Of a stretch of 64,000 nucleotides of DNA, positions 33,975 to 42,774 are shown piece after piece. Both the position numbers and the translations under genes were made by a program. Origin of the DNA: an uncultured Bacilli bacterium (GTDB lineage Bacteria; Bacillota_I; Bacilli_A; RF39; UBA660); assembly GCA_910589375.1 (NCBI GenBank), contig CAJUTK010000002.1:186001-250000 (forward strand), read 5' to 3'. Below the pieces are notes generated by a model. The model worked only from the letters and a program-made list of their open reading frames with translations, was not told where the DNA came from and did no database searches. Position 1 is the stretch's first letter, and each line of letters opens with the position of its first letter.

Positions 33975-36350
33975 ATGATTAGTTTAAATTGGGTAAAAGA
34001 CTATGTAGATATAGAAAATGAAGATTTACATGAACTTGCTGTTAAAGTTACGAAAGCAGGAGTTAATGTAGAACAAGTTGTTTCTAAACATATTGATAAC
34101 TTAGTAATTGGTTATGTAAAAACATGTATAATGCATCCTGATAGTGATCATTTGCACATTTGCCAAGTAGATGTTGGTTCTACTACTACGCAAATTGTCT
34201 GTGGAGCCCCTAATGTAAGAGAAGGAATTAAAGTAATAGTTGCTCTTCCAGGTTGTGTGTTACCAGGTAATTTTGAAATTAAAGCAGGAAAAATTAGAGG
34301 ACAAGAATCAAATGGTATGATTTGTGCTTTATTTGAATTAGGGGTAGAAGAGAAGACAGAAGAAAACTATAATAAAGGAATTGAAGAAGTTCATTCTGAT
34401 TTAAATCCAGGTGAGGATGCTAATATTTATTTAGGAACAGATGATACATTATACGAATTAGATGTTCATAAACATCGTAATAATGACTGTTATTATCATA
34501 TTGGTTTTGCTTATGAAATTGCTTGTATTTTAAATAAACCAGTAAGGTTGCCAGAAGCTACTTATAAAGAAATAAAGGAAAATGTAAAAGATAATATTAC
34601 TCTTTCTGTAGATACAGATAAATGTCCTTATTATACAGCTAAGATGGTTCGTGATGTAGTGATTAAAGAATCTCCAGAATTTATCAAGAAAAGATTAATT
34701 TCTGCTGGTATGAGACCAATTAACAATGTTGTTGATATTTCAAACTATGTAATGCTTGAATATGGACAACCTCTTCATTTCTTTGATAAGAATAAATTAG
34801 GAGATAAAATTTTAGTAAGAGATGCAAAAGAAAATGAAGAAATCATTACACTTGATGGACAAAAAAGAATTTTAAAAAGTAGTGATACCGTTATTACCGA
34901 TGGTAAGAAACCAGTATGTATCGCAGGTGTCATGGGTGGAGAAAATACTGATGTTGATGAGTCTACAAAAGATATTTTAATTGAAAGTGCTATTTTTGAT
35001 GCTGTAAGTATTCGTTATACAGCTTCTAGATTGAATCTAAAAAGTGAAGCTTCTATTCGTTATGGAAAAGGATTAAACTATGAATATACTGACGCTGCTA
35101 TTAATCGCGCTTGCTATCTCCTTGAAAAATATGCAGATGCAAAAGTATTAAGTGGTACTGTAAAACATGATAAAGTAGATAAGAAAGAAAAAGTAGTAAC
35201 GTTTAAGACTTCAGCTATTAATACATTACTTGGAATTACACTTACAGACGAAGATGTTAAAACAGAATTAAAAAGATTAGACTTTCCATTTGAAAACAAG
35301 AAGGATACATTTACAGTAACGATTCCAAGAAGAAGACTCGATATTGATCCTAATATCAATGATATCGCGGAAGAAATTGGTAGATTATATGGATACCATA
35401 ATTTAGTATCTACATTACCTAGTGTTCCAACAAGGCGTGGTGTCTATGTAGGGGATGTATTAATTCGTAAACAAATTTCTAAACGTTTAAGAATGCTTGG
35501 TTTAAATGAAACAAAAAATTATACATTAGTAAGCCCAGAAATGGCTTCTAAATTTAGATATGATGAAGAAGAGGCAGTAGTATTACCAAATCCAATGAGT
35601 GTAGATAAATCTGTTGTTAGAACTAGTTTACTACCATCTTTAATCAATGTTTATGAGTATAATAAAGCAAGAAGAGTGGAGGATATCTTCCTTTATGAAA
35701 TTGCAAAAAATTATGAGAAAGATTACAAAGAAGAAAGTAAAGTTGCTATTTTAATGGAAGGAAATTATCTTCTTAATAATTGGCAAGGCTTAAAAGTAAA
35801 ATGTGACTTTTATACGATTAAAGGAATTATAGAAAATTTATTAGATTATTTAGGATTTAAAAATCGTTATACATTTGAAAAAGCTACTTTACCAGAAATG
35901 CATCCAGGAATGAGTGCTATTATTAAACTAGATAGAGAAATGGTTGGTATTATAGGACGAGTTCATCCAAACTATAAGAAAGATGAAATCTATGTAGCAG
36001 AACTTTCTATGACAAAATTGTATGAGAAGCAAGTAAAACCAATTAAATTTAAAGAGGCTTCAAAATATCCAGAAATTAAAAAGGATTTAGCATTCGCTGT
36101 TAAAAAGGATTTAGAAGCAGAGGAACTAATTAACCAAATTAGAAAATCTGGCGGAAGACTTCTTACAGAGATTTCTATTTTTGACCTTTATGTTGGAGAA
36201 AATGTTGGAAGCGATGAGAAATCTATAGCATTCGCACTTACTTTCTCAGATCCTACTAGAACGCTTAGTGATGAGGAAGTAACTGAAGTTTTCGATAAGA
36301 TTATTAGAGAAGTGGAGAATAAGTTTGATGCAAAATTGAGGAATAAGTAA
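33975..36350 (+). CDS. pheT: Phenylalanyl-tRNA synthetase beta subunit
   Basis: The 791-residue beta subunit carries the tRNA-binding EMAP-like domain (about residues 38-150), the B3/B4 editing module, the B5 domain and the C-terminal anticodon-binding FDX domain with SDPTRTL. Length is normal. It is cotranscribed with pheS under the Phe T-box and ends in a good terminator. Confidence 0.97.
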   Translation: MISLNWVKDYVDIENEDLHELAVKVTKAGVNVEQVVSKHIDNLVIGYVKTCIMHPDSDHLHICQVDVGSTTTQIVCGAPNVREGIKVIVALPGCVLPGNFEIKAGKIRGQESNGMICALFELGVEEKTEENYNKGIEEVHSDLNPGEDANIYLGTDDTLYELDVHKHRNNDCYYHIGFAYEIACILNKPVRLPEATYKEIKENVKDNITLSVDTDKCPYYTAKMVRDVVIKESPEFIKKRLISAGMRPINNVVDISNYVMLEYGQPLHFFDKNKLGDKILVRDAKENEEIITLDGQKRILKSSDTVITDGKKPVCIAGVMGGENTDVDESTKDILIESAIFDAVSIRYTASRLNLKSEASIRYGKGLNYEYTDAAINRACYLLEKYADAKVLSGTVKHDKVDKKEKVVTFKTSAINTLLGITLTDEDVKTELKRLDFPFENKKDTFTVTIPRRRLDIDPNINDIAEEIGRLYGYHNLVSTLPSVPTRRGVYVGDVLIRKQISKRLRMLGLNETKNYTLVSPEMASKFRYDEEEAVVLPNPMSVDKSVVRTSLLPSLINVYEYNKARRVEDIFLYEIAKNYEKDYKEESKVAILMEGNYLLNNWQGLKVKCDFYTIKGIIENLLDYLGFKNRYTFEKATLPEMHPGMSAIIKLDREMVGIIGRVHPNYKKDEIYVAELSMTKLYEKQVKPIKFKEASKYPEIKKDLAFAVKKDLEAEELINQIRKSGGRLLTEISIFDLYVGENVGSDEKSIAFALTFSDPTRTLSDEEVTEVFDKIIREVENKFDAKLRNK

Positions 36351-36364
36351 TTATTCCTTTTTTA
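36339..36364 (+). terminator. Intrinsic terminator after pheT
   Basis: The stem AGGAATAA / TTATTCCT with loop GTAA overlaps the stop codon and is followed by seven T. Confidence 0.88.
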
Positions 36365-36393
36365 TTGAAAAAATGGTCTCTTTTTGATATACT
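36365..36393 (+). promoter_or_regulatory. Promoter of the pseudopilin gene
   Basis: TTGAAA at 36365 and TATACT at 36388 are spaced by 17 bases, directly after the T run of the pheT terminator. A GGAGG precedes the start. Confidence 0.7.
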
Positions 36394-36415
36394 TATTTAT
36401 ATACTAGGAGGAATT

Positions 36416-36853
36416 ATGAAAAAGAATGGTTTTACATTAGTAGAATTATTAGCTGTTATTGTTATTTTGGCACTTCTTGCAATCGTTTCTACTCCAATTG
36501 TTATGAACATTTTAGAAAATTCTAAGAAAAGTTCATTTGCAAGCAGTATTAATGGTATTAAAAAAGCAATAGAGAATGATTTTGGGGTAAGAGACTTTGA
36601 TGCTGGTAATCGTTATGAATATGTTAATGGTGTTTTATATTTTATTGATAAGGATGGAGAAAAAACAGTAGTGCCTATGTCTGGTGGCATTTCTACTGGA
36701 AATGGAATTGGTAGTGTAGATTCTAATGGAAATGTTATTATTAGAATTTATACAAACTCTTATTGTGGAACAACAGGTGTTGCTGATAAAGTCGGTGTGA
36801 CAGTTTCTAAGTGTGAGAGTGTAGAAAGTTGCAAAGCAACTTGTGGAATATAG
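36416..36853 (+). CDS. Type IV pilin-like (pseudopilin) protein
   Basis: The 145-residue protein has a class III prepilin signal: a short basic leader KKNG, then FTLVELL and a hydrophobic helix up to about residue 29. Cleavage after Gly and methylation of Phe would be expected from prepilin peptidase. The C-terminal head is Gly/Asn-rich with several Cys in the last 25 residues that could form disulfides. No other pilus or com genes are in the window, so its assembly machine would be elsewhere. ATG 36416 after AGGAGG is the start. Confidence 0.88.
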   Translation: MKKNGFTLVELLAVIVILALLAIVSTPIVMNILENSKKSSFASSINGIKKAIENDFGVRDFDAGNRYEYVNGVLYFIDKDGEKTVVPMSGGISTGNGIGSVDSNGNVIIRIYTNSYCGTTGVADKVGVTVSKCESVESCKATCGI

Positions 36854-36908
36854 TAAGATAAATGAGGACACAATCCTTTTTTCTTTGATATAAATAGAGG
36901 AGGAGTAT

Positions 36909-37991
36909 ATGGGAAATGATATTATATCAGCTTTTTTAGAGAGAAAAAGAAAAACTACTATTCGCTCTTCTTTATTATTTGTAAAGTATTTAGTAGATGA
37001 TAAAGCAAAATTGAATAAGACAATTGAAAAGATAGTATCTATTTATTATCGCGATTTTTATTTACAAAAAGAAGTAGATTTTCAAGAATTAGAAAATTAT
37101 TTTTCTATAGAAAACAAAGATGAAATTATAAAAGCTAGTTTGTTGTCTGCTATTCATTTTTATAAGGAAAGCGGAATAGAAAATAAAATACAGTCAGATA
37201 TTCGTACGATTGTATTAATTTCTAATGCTCTTTTTCTATCACTTGTTTTAGGTAAAGCAATTGATAGAAACTATGAAAAAGATTCTACTACTTGGTTAGA
37301 GAGTTTTTTGCAAAAATACCAAGGAAAAATGAGAATGATTGCATCTGATAAAGTATTGGAATTTGAAAAAGAATTATCTAATTTTGTGAAAAAAGAAGAA
37401 GTATTATATCGTAAGTTTTTTAAATTGCTAGAAGATAGTCAGTATAGTGTGGAGTTAGAACCTCTTCTAGACTATGGTAACGGGTACTTAGTAAAAGGAA
37501 ATTATGAAATTAAGATGTTATCTCGTTATTCTATAAAAGAAGTAGAACAAGTTTTTCAGAGGAAAGAATTTTATTTAGAACAATTTCTAATTACGTTAGA
37601 GGAACTTTCTATTCATTTTTTGAAACAATTATTAGCTGGTAAAGAGCTTCCTAAATATTTTATTTCCATCCCAGTTTCTATTATAGAAAAAGAAAAATAT
37701 CGTGTTTTATTAGAAACAATTACTGCTAATATGTTATTTAGAAAGTCTATTGTACTTGTCTTTCAATATAAAGAATTCACCCATCAGATAAAGAATATTA
37801 AAGCTTTGGTACAAAAAGGTTTCTTTATGGGGGTTAAAGATGTCCGAGAAATAGAGATGAAACCTAATAGTTTTGATTATGTGGATTATGTGTTTACTTC
37901 TCCTAAGTTTTTAGAAACCCATAGTAAAAATTATTCACTATGGGAAGATAAAGATATACGTTTTATTCTTTGGGAGGGGGATTTGTCATGA
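36909..37991 (+). CDS. Unknown protein of 360 residues
   Basis: Not recognised. The N-terminal half (about residues 1-170) is helical and the C-terminal half is alternating alpha/beta, with a faint overall likeness to an EAL-type barrel (KYFISIPVSII, then IVLVFQYK and GFFMGVKDV). The catalytic EAL and metal residues are absent, so activity is not implied. It has no signal peptide. The start ATG follows GAGGAGG. It overlaps the next gene by four bases and forms a two-gene unit upstream of priA. Confidence 0.8.
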   Translation: MGNDIISAFLERKRKTTIRSSLLFVKYLVDDKAKLNKTIEKIVSIYYRDFYLQKEVDFQELENYFSIENKDEIIKASLLSAIHFYKESGIENKIQSDIRTIVLISNALFLSLVLGKAIDRNYEKDSTTWLESFLQKYQGKMRMIASDKVLEFEKELSNFVKKEEVLYRKFFKLLEDSQYSVELEPLLDYGNGYLVKGNYEIKMLSRYSIKEVEQVFQRKEFYLEQFLITLEELSIHFLKQLLAGKELPKYFISIPVSIIEKEKYRVLLETITANMLFRKSIVLVFQYKEFTHQIKNIKALVQKGFFMGVKDVREIEMKPNSFDYVDYVFTSPKFLETHSKNYSLWEDKDIRFILWEGDLS

Positions 37992-38938
37992 ACAAGGAAT
38001 GGTTAGATTGTTTAATGAAAATGCCTATTCTTGATTATGAAGAATTTAAGGAAAAAAGTAGTTTAGAAACAACGATGAATGTTTCTTCTAAATTTGAAAC
38101 AGTAGATTATTCGTGGCTCAATGTAGTGGAAAAATATCTTCCGTTTTTAAAAAATACAATAGATTTTTCAACACCTCTTTTAGTTGATTTAGAGGAATCT
38201 AAAAAAAATTATGAAAATCGTTTTCTATATACACTTTTTAAGCGATTAGAAGAGTTTTTAAAGAAACAATATGAGAGCATATTAAATCAAGAAAATTCAT
38301 CTGATAGTAGTAGTTTAAGAGTAAGTGGAAAAACTTCTTTAAATAGCGAAGAAGTAATGTTAGATTTTAATTTGACAGTAACAAAAAAAGAATTAGACAA
38401 AAAGAAAAATACAACGTTGCAAGCGAAACAAAGATTAGAACAAATTTTTGACTTTTTAGAACCATTAAAAAATGGAAAGTTTATGAATATGCTAGAAGGA
38501 ATTACTGTAGTTCGTTCTCCTATTAGAAGAACAGGCCTTTTGGTTACTCATGAAAACTACAAAAAATTATTAGAACTCTTTGAATTTTTGGATAGCTATG
38601 CAATGCTTGAAAAAGCTTTGAATGTGAAAGAGAAAAAGAAAAATTATGATTTTTTTACAATCCCTTATTTTATGAGTTATCAATTATTTTCAGAGTCGAA
38701 TTCTTTTGCGCCTAAAGACGAGGAATTTTTAAAGAAATATTTAGAGGGAATCGTAAGACAATTTGTGGAAGAAAGTACTGTTGATGAAAAATCTTTTAAA
38801 AAAATGCTAAATAAGCTTTTTGAAGAAGAATATGCAAAGAAAAAAACGAGAGAAAAAAATATTCAACAGATTTTTATGAAGAGCTTTGATACACATCAAA
38901 AGCAAGTAAAGGATGCTATCCGTTCCTTAAAGGGGTAG
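37988..38938 (+). CDS. Unknown protein of 316 residues upstream of priA
   Basis: Not recognised. It is a soluble, helix-rich, Lys/Glu-rich protein without Cys-pair or catalytic motifs apart from one Cys near the start. The ATG at 37988 follows GGAGGGGG and overlaps the end of the preceding gene, implying coupled synthesis of the two unknown proteins, perhaps as a complex. Confidence 0.8.
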   Translation: MNKEWLDCLMKMPILDYEEFKEKSSLETTMNVSSKFETVDYSWLNVVEKYLPFLKNTIDFSTPLLVDLEESKKNYENRFLYTLFKRLEEFLKKQYESILNQENSSDSSSLRVSGKTSLNSEEVMLDFNLTVTKKELDKKKNTTLQAKQRLEQIFDFLEPLKNGKFMNMLEGITVVRSPIRRTGLLVTHENYKKLLELFEFLDSYAMLEKALNVKEKKKNYDFFTIPYFMSYQLFSESNSFAPKDEEFLKKYLEGIVRQFVEESTVDEKSFKKMLNKLFEEEYAKKKTREKNIQQIFMKSFDTHQKQVKDAIRSLKG

Positions 38939-38951
38939 TGTTCTTTTTTTG

Positions 38952-38980
38952 TTGACAGGTATTATTGTTGATGTTAAAAT
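38952..38980 (+). promoter_or_regulatory. Near-consensus promoter of priA
   Basis: A perfect TTGACA at 38952 and TAAAAT at 38975 are spaced by 17 bases. Because the frame of priA is open through this promoter, a naive start upstream would be wrong. Confidence 0.85.
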
Positions 38981-38996
38981 GGCGTTAGGTGATACT

Positions 38997-41150
38997 GTGA
39001 TAGCTGAAGTATTAGTAGAAGTAAAAGCAAAACAAATTGATCAGACATTTACTTATCGTATTCCTCCACTTTTAGAAGAGAAAGTAATAGTAGGAAAACG
39101 TGTTTTAGTGCCATTTGGTCCTAGAATGGTTGAAGGATTTGTTTTAAAAACAGAAAAAAAAGAAGTGGATTTTTCGTTAAAGGATATTATTTCGGTAATA
39201 GATGAAGAAGCTATCTTAAACCCTGAATTGTTAGAACTGGGTAAGTATATTAGTAAGAAAACGATGTGCAATTTAATATCTGCTTATCAAACAATGTTAC
39301 CAACTGCTTTAAAAGCAAAACATGGTAAGACAGTTTCTAAAAAAGAAGTGTGCTATCTTTCCTTAGTTCAAATGGATTATATTCCACAGAATAAAAAGCA
39401 GAAAGAATTAATGGACATTTTAAGTAATGGTGAAGTAGAAAAATCAGAGTTAAAAGATTATACATCTGCTATTCAAACTTTACTTAAAAAGAATATTATC
39501 AAGGAAGAAAAAAAGGAAAAGTATCGATTAGAATACCATTTAAAAGAGGTATCTAAAAGGCCAAATTTAACGGAAGAACAAAAGAAAGTACTGGACGCAG
39601 TCTATTGTAAGTTAAATACTTTTGCACCTTTTTTATTACATGGAGTAACTGGTAGTGGAAAAACAGAAGTCTATATGAATTTAATAGAAAAAGTATTAGA
39701 GGATGGAAAGCAAGCTATTGTTCTAGTACCAGAGATTAGTTTGACTCCACAGCTAGTTCAAACCTTTCAAAGACGATTTGGGGATGCAATTGCTATTCTC
39801 CACTCTAGATTGAGTGCTGGAGAAAAATATGATGAATGGAGAAAAATTGTAAGGGAAGAAGTATCTATTGCGATAGGTGCCAGAAGCGCTATATTTGCTC
39901 CTTTTAAAAATCTGGGAATGATTATAGTAGACGAAGAGCATACTGCTACTTATAAACAAGAGAATAATCCTAAATATCATGCTATTGATGTAGCGCTTAA
40001 ACGATCTAAATATCATAATTGCCCAATTGTATTAGGGAGTGCAACTCCCTCATTAGAAAGCTATACAAGAGCTAAATTGGGTGTTTATCAATTACTTACT
40101 ATGAAAAATAGAGTTTATCAAGCTATGCCAGAAGTGCAATTAGTAGATATGCGAGAAAGTTTAAAAAGAGGGTATCGTATATTTTCTAAGGAATTAAAGG
40201 ATGCTTTAGAAATTTGTTTTGAAAAGGGAGAACAGGCTATTTTACTTCTAAATAGAAGGGGATATTCAACTACTGTTGCTTGTCATGAATGCGGCTATAA
40301 AGTAATTTGTCCTAACTGTGAAATACCGCTAACTTATCATAAAAAAAGTAATACTATGAAATGCCATTATTGTAATTTTACTACTTATAAACCACAAATA
40401 TGCCCAGAATGCGGAAGCAAACAAATTGATCAGTTTGGAATGGGTACAGAAAAATTAGAGGAGGAGTTTAAGTCATTATTTCCAAATATTCCTACTATAC
40501 GAATGGATATTGATACAACTACAAAAAAGGGAAGTCATGATAAAATGATTCAAGCTTTTGCTTCTAAAAAGTATCAAGTTTTGATTGGAACGCAGATGAT
40601 TGCAAAAGGTCTAGATTTTGAAGATGTAACATTAGTGGGGGTAATTAATGGAGATGCTAGTTTAAATATTCCTGATTTTAGGAGTGCTGAGAAAACTTAT
40701 TCTTTACTTAGTCAAGTATCAGGAAGGGCTGGTAGAGCTCGTAAAAATGGGCTTGTTATTATTCAAGGGTTTAACTTAAATCATTATAGTATCGAGTGTG
40801 CCAAGACTCATAATTATGAAAAATTTTATGAAGAGGAAATGAAAGTAAGAAAAATGCTAGATTATCCACCGTATCAAAATTTAGCACTCATCAAAATTAT
40901 TAGTAAAGATTACGAATTAGCTTCTCAAGAAAGTGAAAAGGTGTGTCATTATTTATCAAGCCATCTACTTAAGAGTGTAGCTATTTTAGGACCCACTGTG
41001 GCGCCTTTACCAAAGTATAATAGTTCTTATTATTTTCAAATTTTGCTAAAATATAAAAATTCACAAGACGTTAGAAAAGAATTGGAATTTTTGATAGAAA
41101 AATATAAGAAAACAACAAAAATTTCAGTTGATGTCGATTTATCAGTGTAA
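38997..41150 (+). CDS. priA: Primosomal protein N' (replication restart helicase PriA)
   Basis: PriA restarts stalled forks. The 717-residue protein has the N-terminal DNA-binding domain, Walker A GVTGSGKTE, the DEEH box, the Cys-rich zinc region (CHECGYKVICPNC ... CHYC ... CPECGS) inside the helicase core, and the C-terminal helicase motifs including QMIAKGLDFEDV and SGRAGR. GTG at 38997 with AGGTGAT upstream is taken as the start, as the region before it is the promoter. The downstream def-fmt genes of Bacillus are missing here. Confidence 0.95.
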   Translation: MIAEVLVEVKAKQIDQTFTYRIPPLLEEKVIVGKRVLVPFGPRMVEGFVLKTEKKEVDFSLKDIISVIDEEAILNPELLELGKYISKKTMCNLISAYQTMLPTALKAKHGKTVSKKEVCYLSLVQMDYIPQNKKQKELMDILSNGEVEKSELKDYTSAIQTLLKKNIIKEEKKEKYRLEYHLKEVSKRPNLTEEQKKVLDAVYCKLNTFAPFLLHGVTGSGKTEVYMNLIEKVLEDGKQAIVLVPEISLTPQLVQTFQRRFGDAIAILHSRLSAGEKYDEWRKIVREEVSIAIGARSAIFAPFKNLGMIIVDEEHTATYKQENNPKYHAIDVALKRSKYHNCPIVLGSATPSLESYTRAKLGVYQLLTMKNRVYQAMPEVQLVDMRESLKRGYRIFSKELKDALEICFEKGEQAILLLNRRGYSTTVACHECGYKVICPNCEIPLTYHKKSNTMKCHYCNFTTYKPQICPECGSKQIDQFGMGTEKLEEEFKSLFPNIPTIRMDIDTTTKKGSHDKMIQAFASKKYQVLIGTQMIAKGLDFEDVTLVGVINGDASLNIPDFRSAEKTYSLLSQVSGRAGRARKNGLVIIQGFNLNHYSIECAKTHNYEKFYEEEMKVRKMLDYPPYQNLALIKIISKDYELASQESEKVCHYLSSHLLKSVAILGPTVAPLPKYNSSYYFQILLKYKNSQDVRKELEFLIEKYKKTTKISVDVDLSV

Positions 41151-41231
41151 AAATGCTAAAAAAACTATTTTTTTGAAAAATATTATGATATAATGTAGGA
41201 GATATAACATAAAAGATAAAGAGGTTTTAAT

Positions 41232-41642
41232 ATGAATTTAAATGAAAGATTGGTAGTGCCACGTGAAAAGCCAAGAGTATTAGACTTCCAAGAAGAAATA
41301 GAAACTCTTGAGCCAGTGGCAGAAAAAAGTGCTGATATGGAATTAGATTTATTACGTAGAGAACGTAAAAAATATGAAATTGAAAAAAGCCTCGCTTATG
41401 ATAGACTCAATCTAGAAAAAGAAATATTAAAGCAAGATAGAGAGCATTTTAATCGTATGCGTAGACAGTATGAGAAACAGCGAAGATTAGATGAGGAGAC
41501 TTTCCAAGAGGCAAAATTAGAATTTGAGAAGTACAAGGAATTAGAAAAACAAAGAATGCAGTTAGAAACGAGAGAAATTTTAAATAACTGTTTGAACTTT
41601 AAAGAATTTTTAGATGACTATCGTACTAATTCCGATAAATGA
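41232..41642 (+). CDS. Coiled-coil protein of 136 residues
   Basis: Not recognised. After a short unfolded N-terminus, residues about 36-120 form one long, highly charged heptad-rich helix (Arg, Lys, Glu, with regular Leu/Ile/Tyr). No membrane segment is present. It is followed 8 bases later by a second coiled-coil gene, so the two may form a cytoplasmic filament or scaffold; this is inference from composition only. Confidence 0.82.
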   Translation: MNLNERLVVPREKPRVLDFQEEIETLEPVAEKSADMELDLLRRERKKYEIEKSLAYDRLNLEKEILKQDREHFNRMRRQYEKQRRLDEETFQEAKLEFEKYKELEKQRMQLETREILNNCLNFKEFLDDYRTNSDK

Positions 41643-41650
41643 GGTGAATT

Positions 41651-42703
41651 ATGGATACAAGAACAACAGAGACTGATGAAATTTTAAACGAACTAACAAG
41701 TATTGAATTTGATGATGATGACGCTTTAACTTTATTAGATGATGAGGAAGCTTCTCCTTCTTCTAAAAGTTTAATAGAAGACGCTGACTTAGCTTCTTTC
41801 TATTCTGATAGTGTAGAAACTTTAAGAGAAAAAACACCAAAAGAGGAAGTACATGTAGAAAAGGTAGAAGCAAAACCAGTTGTTAAAAAGGAAGAACCTA
41901 AGGTAGAAGCAAAACCAGTACCACCATCTATAGATAAGTATCAAGGAACTATGGAAAGTAGGGCTAGTTTAGATGCATACTTAAGTGGGGCGCTAGATAG
42001 TAAAAAGGATGAAGTAAAGGTGGAGAAGGTAGTAACTCCTCCTACTAAAAGTGTAGAGGCACCAAAAGAAGAGACTAAAGTAGAGCCTATTGAACCACCA
42101 AAATTAGTGCCATCTACTATTGCTAGTAAAAAAGAAGAACAAGTAAATATTGATAGTTTAAATCAATTGTTTGAGAAAGTTTCAAGTAATGTTCGTGGAG
42201 CTTCTGATATTGTTAATAAGAATGCTGAGATTAAGAAAAAAATTGATGAAAAGTTCCAAGAGTTAAAAAGGTTACAAGAGGAACATGAACAAAATAAGAA
42301 AAGTGATTATGCTGAAATCAATGCTTATAAAGATGAAGTATATGCTAAATTAAAAGAAAAAAAATCAGAAGTAGAAGAGCAAATGGCTATTTTAAGTCAA
42401 TCTCAGGCTGCATTTGAGAAGGAAAAGAAAGACTTTGAAAAAGATAAAGAAGCAGCTTTAGCAATGATTTCAAAAAGAGAACAAGATTTGGACAAGTCTT
42501 ATCATGAAAGGTTACAAGGAATATCTCAAATTGAGGAAGGCTTAGTTAAAAGAAAAGAACAGTTGGATGTTGAAAGAGCAAATATTCAACAAGAGAGAAT
42601 CCAATGTGATAAAGAGAAGAAAGAATTGGCAGACAACTTATTGAAGTTTAATCAACTAGTAGATGATTTTACGAGAGGTGTAGACCGTTTTAGTGAAAAT
42701 TAA
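41651..42703 (+). CDS. Acidic, repeat-linker coiled-coil protein of 350 residues
   Basis: Not recognised. Residues 1-60 are acidic (FDDDDAL, LLDDEEA). Residues about 70-160 are a Pro/Lys/Val/Glu linker with repeated units such as VEAKPV and KVEKV. Residues about 170-340 form a long coiled coil. The pattern of acidic tip, flexible linker and rod suggests a tether or scaffold that binds another protein through the acidic end. It is in the same unit as the preceding coiled-coil gene and ends in a terminator. Confidence 0.83.
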   Translation: MDTRTTETDEILNELTSIEFDDDDALTLLDDEEASPSSKSLIEDADLASFYSDSVETLREKTPKEEVHVEKVEAKPVVKKEEPKVEAKPVPPSIDKYQGTMESRASLDAYLSGALDSKKDEVKVEKVVTPPTKSVEAPKEETKVEPIEPPKLVPSTIASKKEEQVNIDSLNQLFEKVSSNVRGASDIVNKNAEIKKKIDEKFQELKRLQEEHEQNKKSDYAEINAYKDEVYAKLKEKKSEVEEQMAILSQSQAAFEKEKKDFEKDKEAALAMISKREQDLDKSYHERLQGISQIEEGLVKRKEQLDVERANIQQERIQCDKEKKELADNLLKFNQLVDDFTRGVDRFSEN

Positions 42704-42727
42704 AGTATCGTTTAACGATGCTTTTTT
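42702..42727 (+). terminator. Intrinsic terminator after the coiled-coil pair
   Basis: A ten-base-pair stem (AAAGTATCGT / ACGATGCTTT, one G-U pair, loop TTA) is followed by T. Confidence 0.82.
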
Positions 42728-42728
42728 C

Positions 42729-42758
42729 TTGCTTTTTGTTTGTTATTTTAGTTATAAT
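42729..42758 (+). promoter_or_regulatory. Promoter of the following unknown gene
   Basis: TTGCTT at 42729 and TATAAT at 42753 are spaced by 18 bases; the -35 is fused to the terminator T tract. Confidence 0.7.
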
Positions 42759-42774
42759 AGGACTAGGTGGTAGT

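Noticed and set aside
36909..37991. EAL-domain phosphodiesterase
   Set aside because: Only a vague secondary-structure likeness; the catalytic EAL motif and metal ligands are missing.
38949..38996. TTG start of PriA upstream
   Set aside because: These codons lie over a near-perfect promoter; GTG 38997 has an AGGTGAT site.
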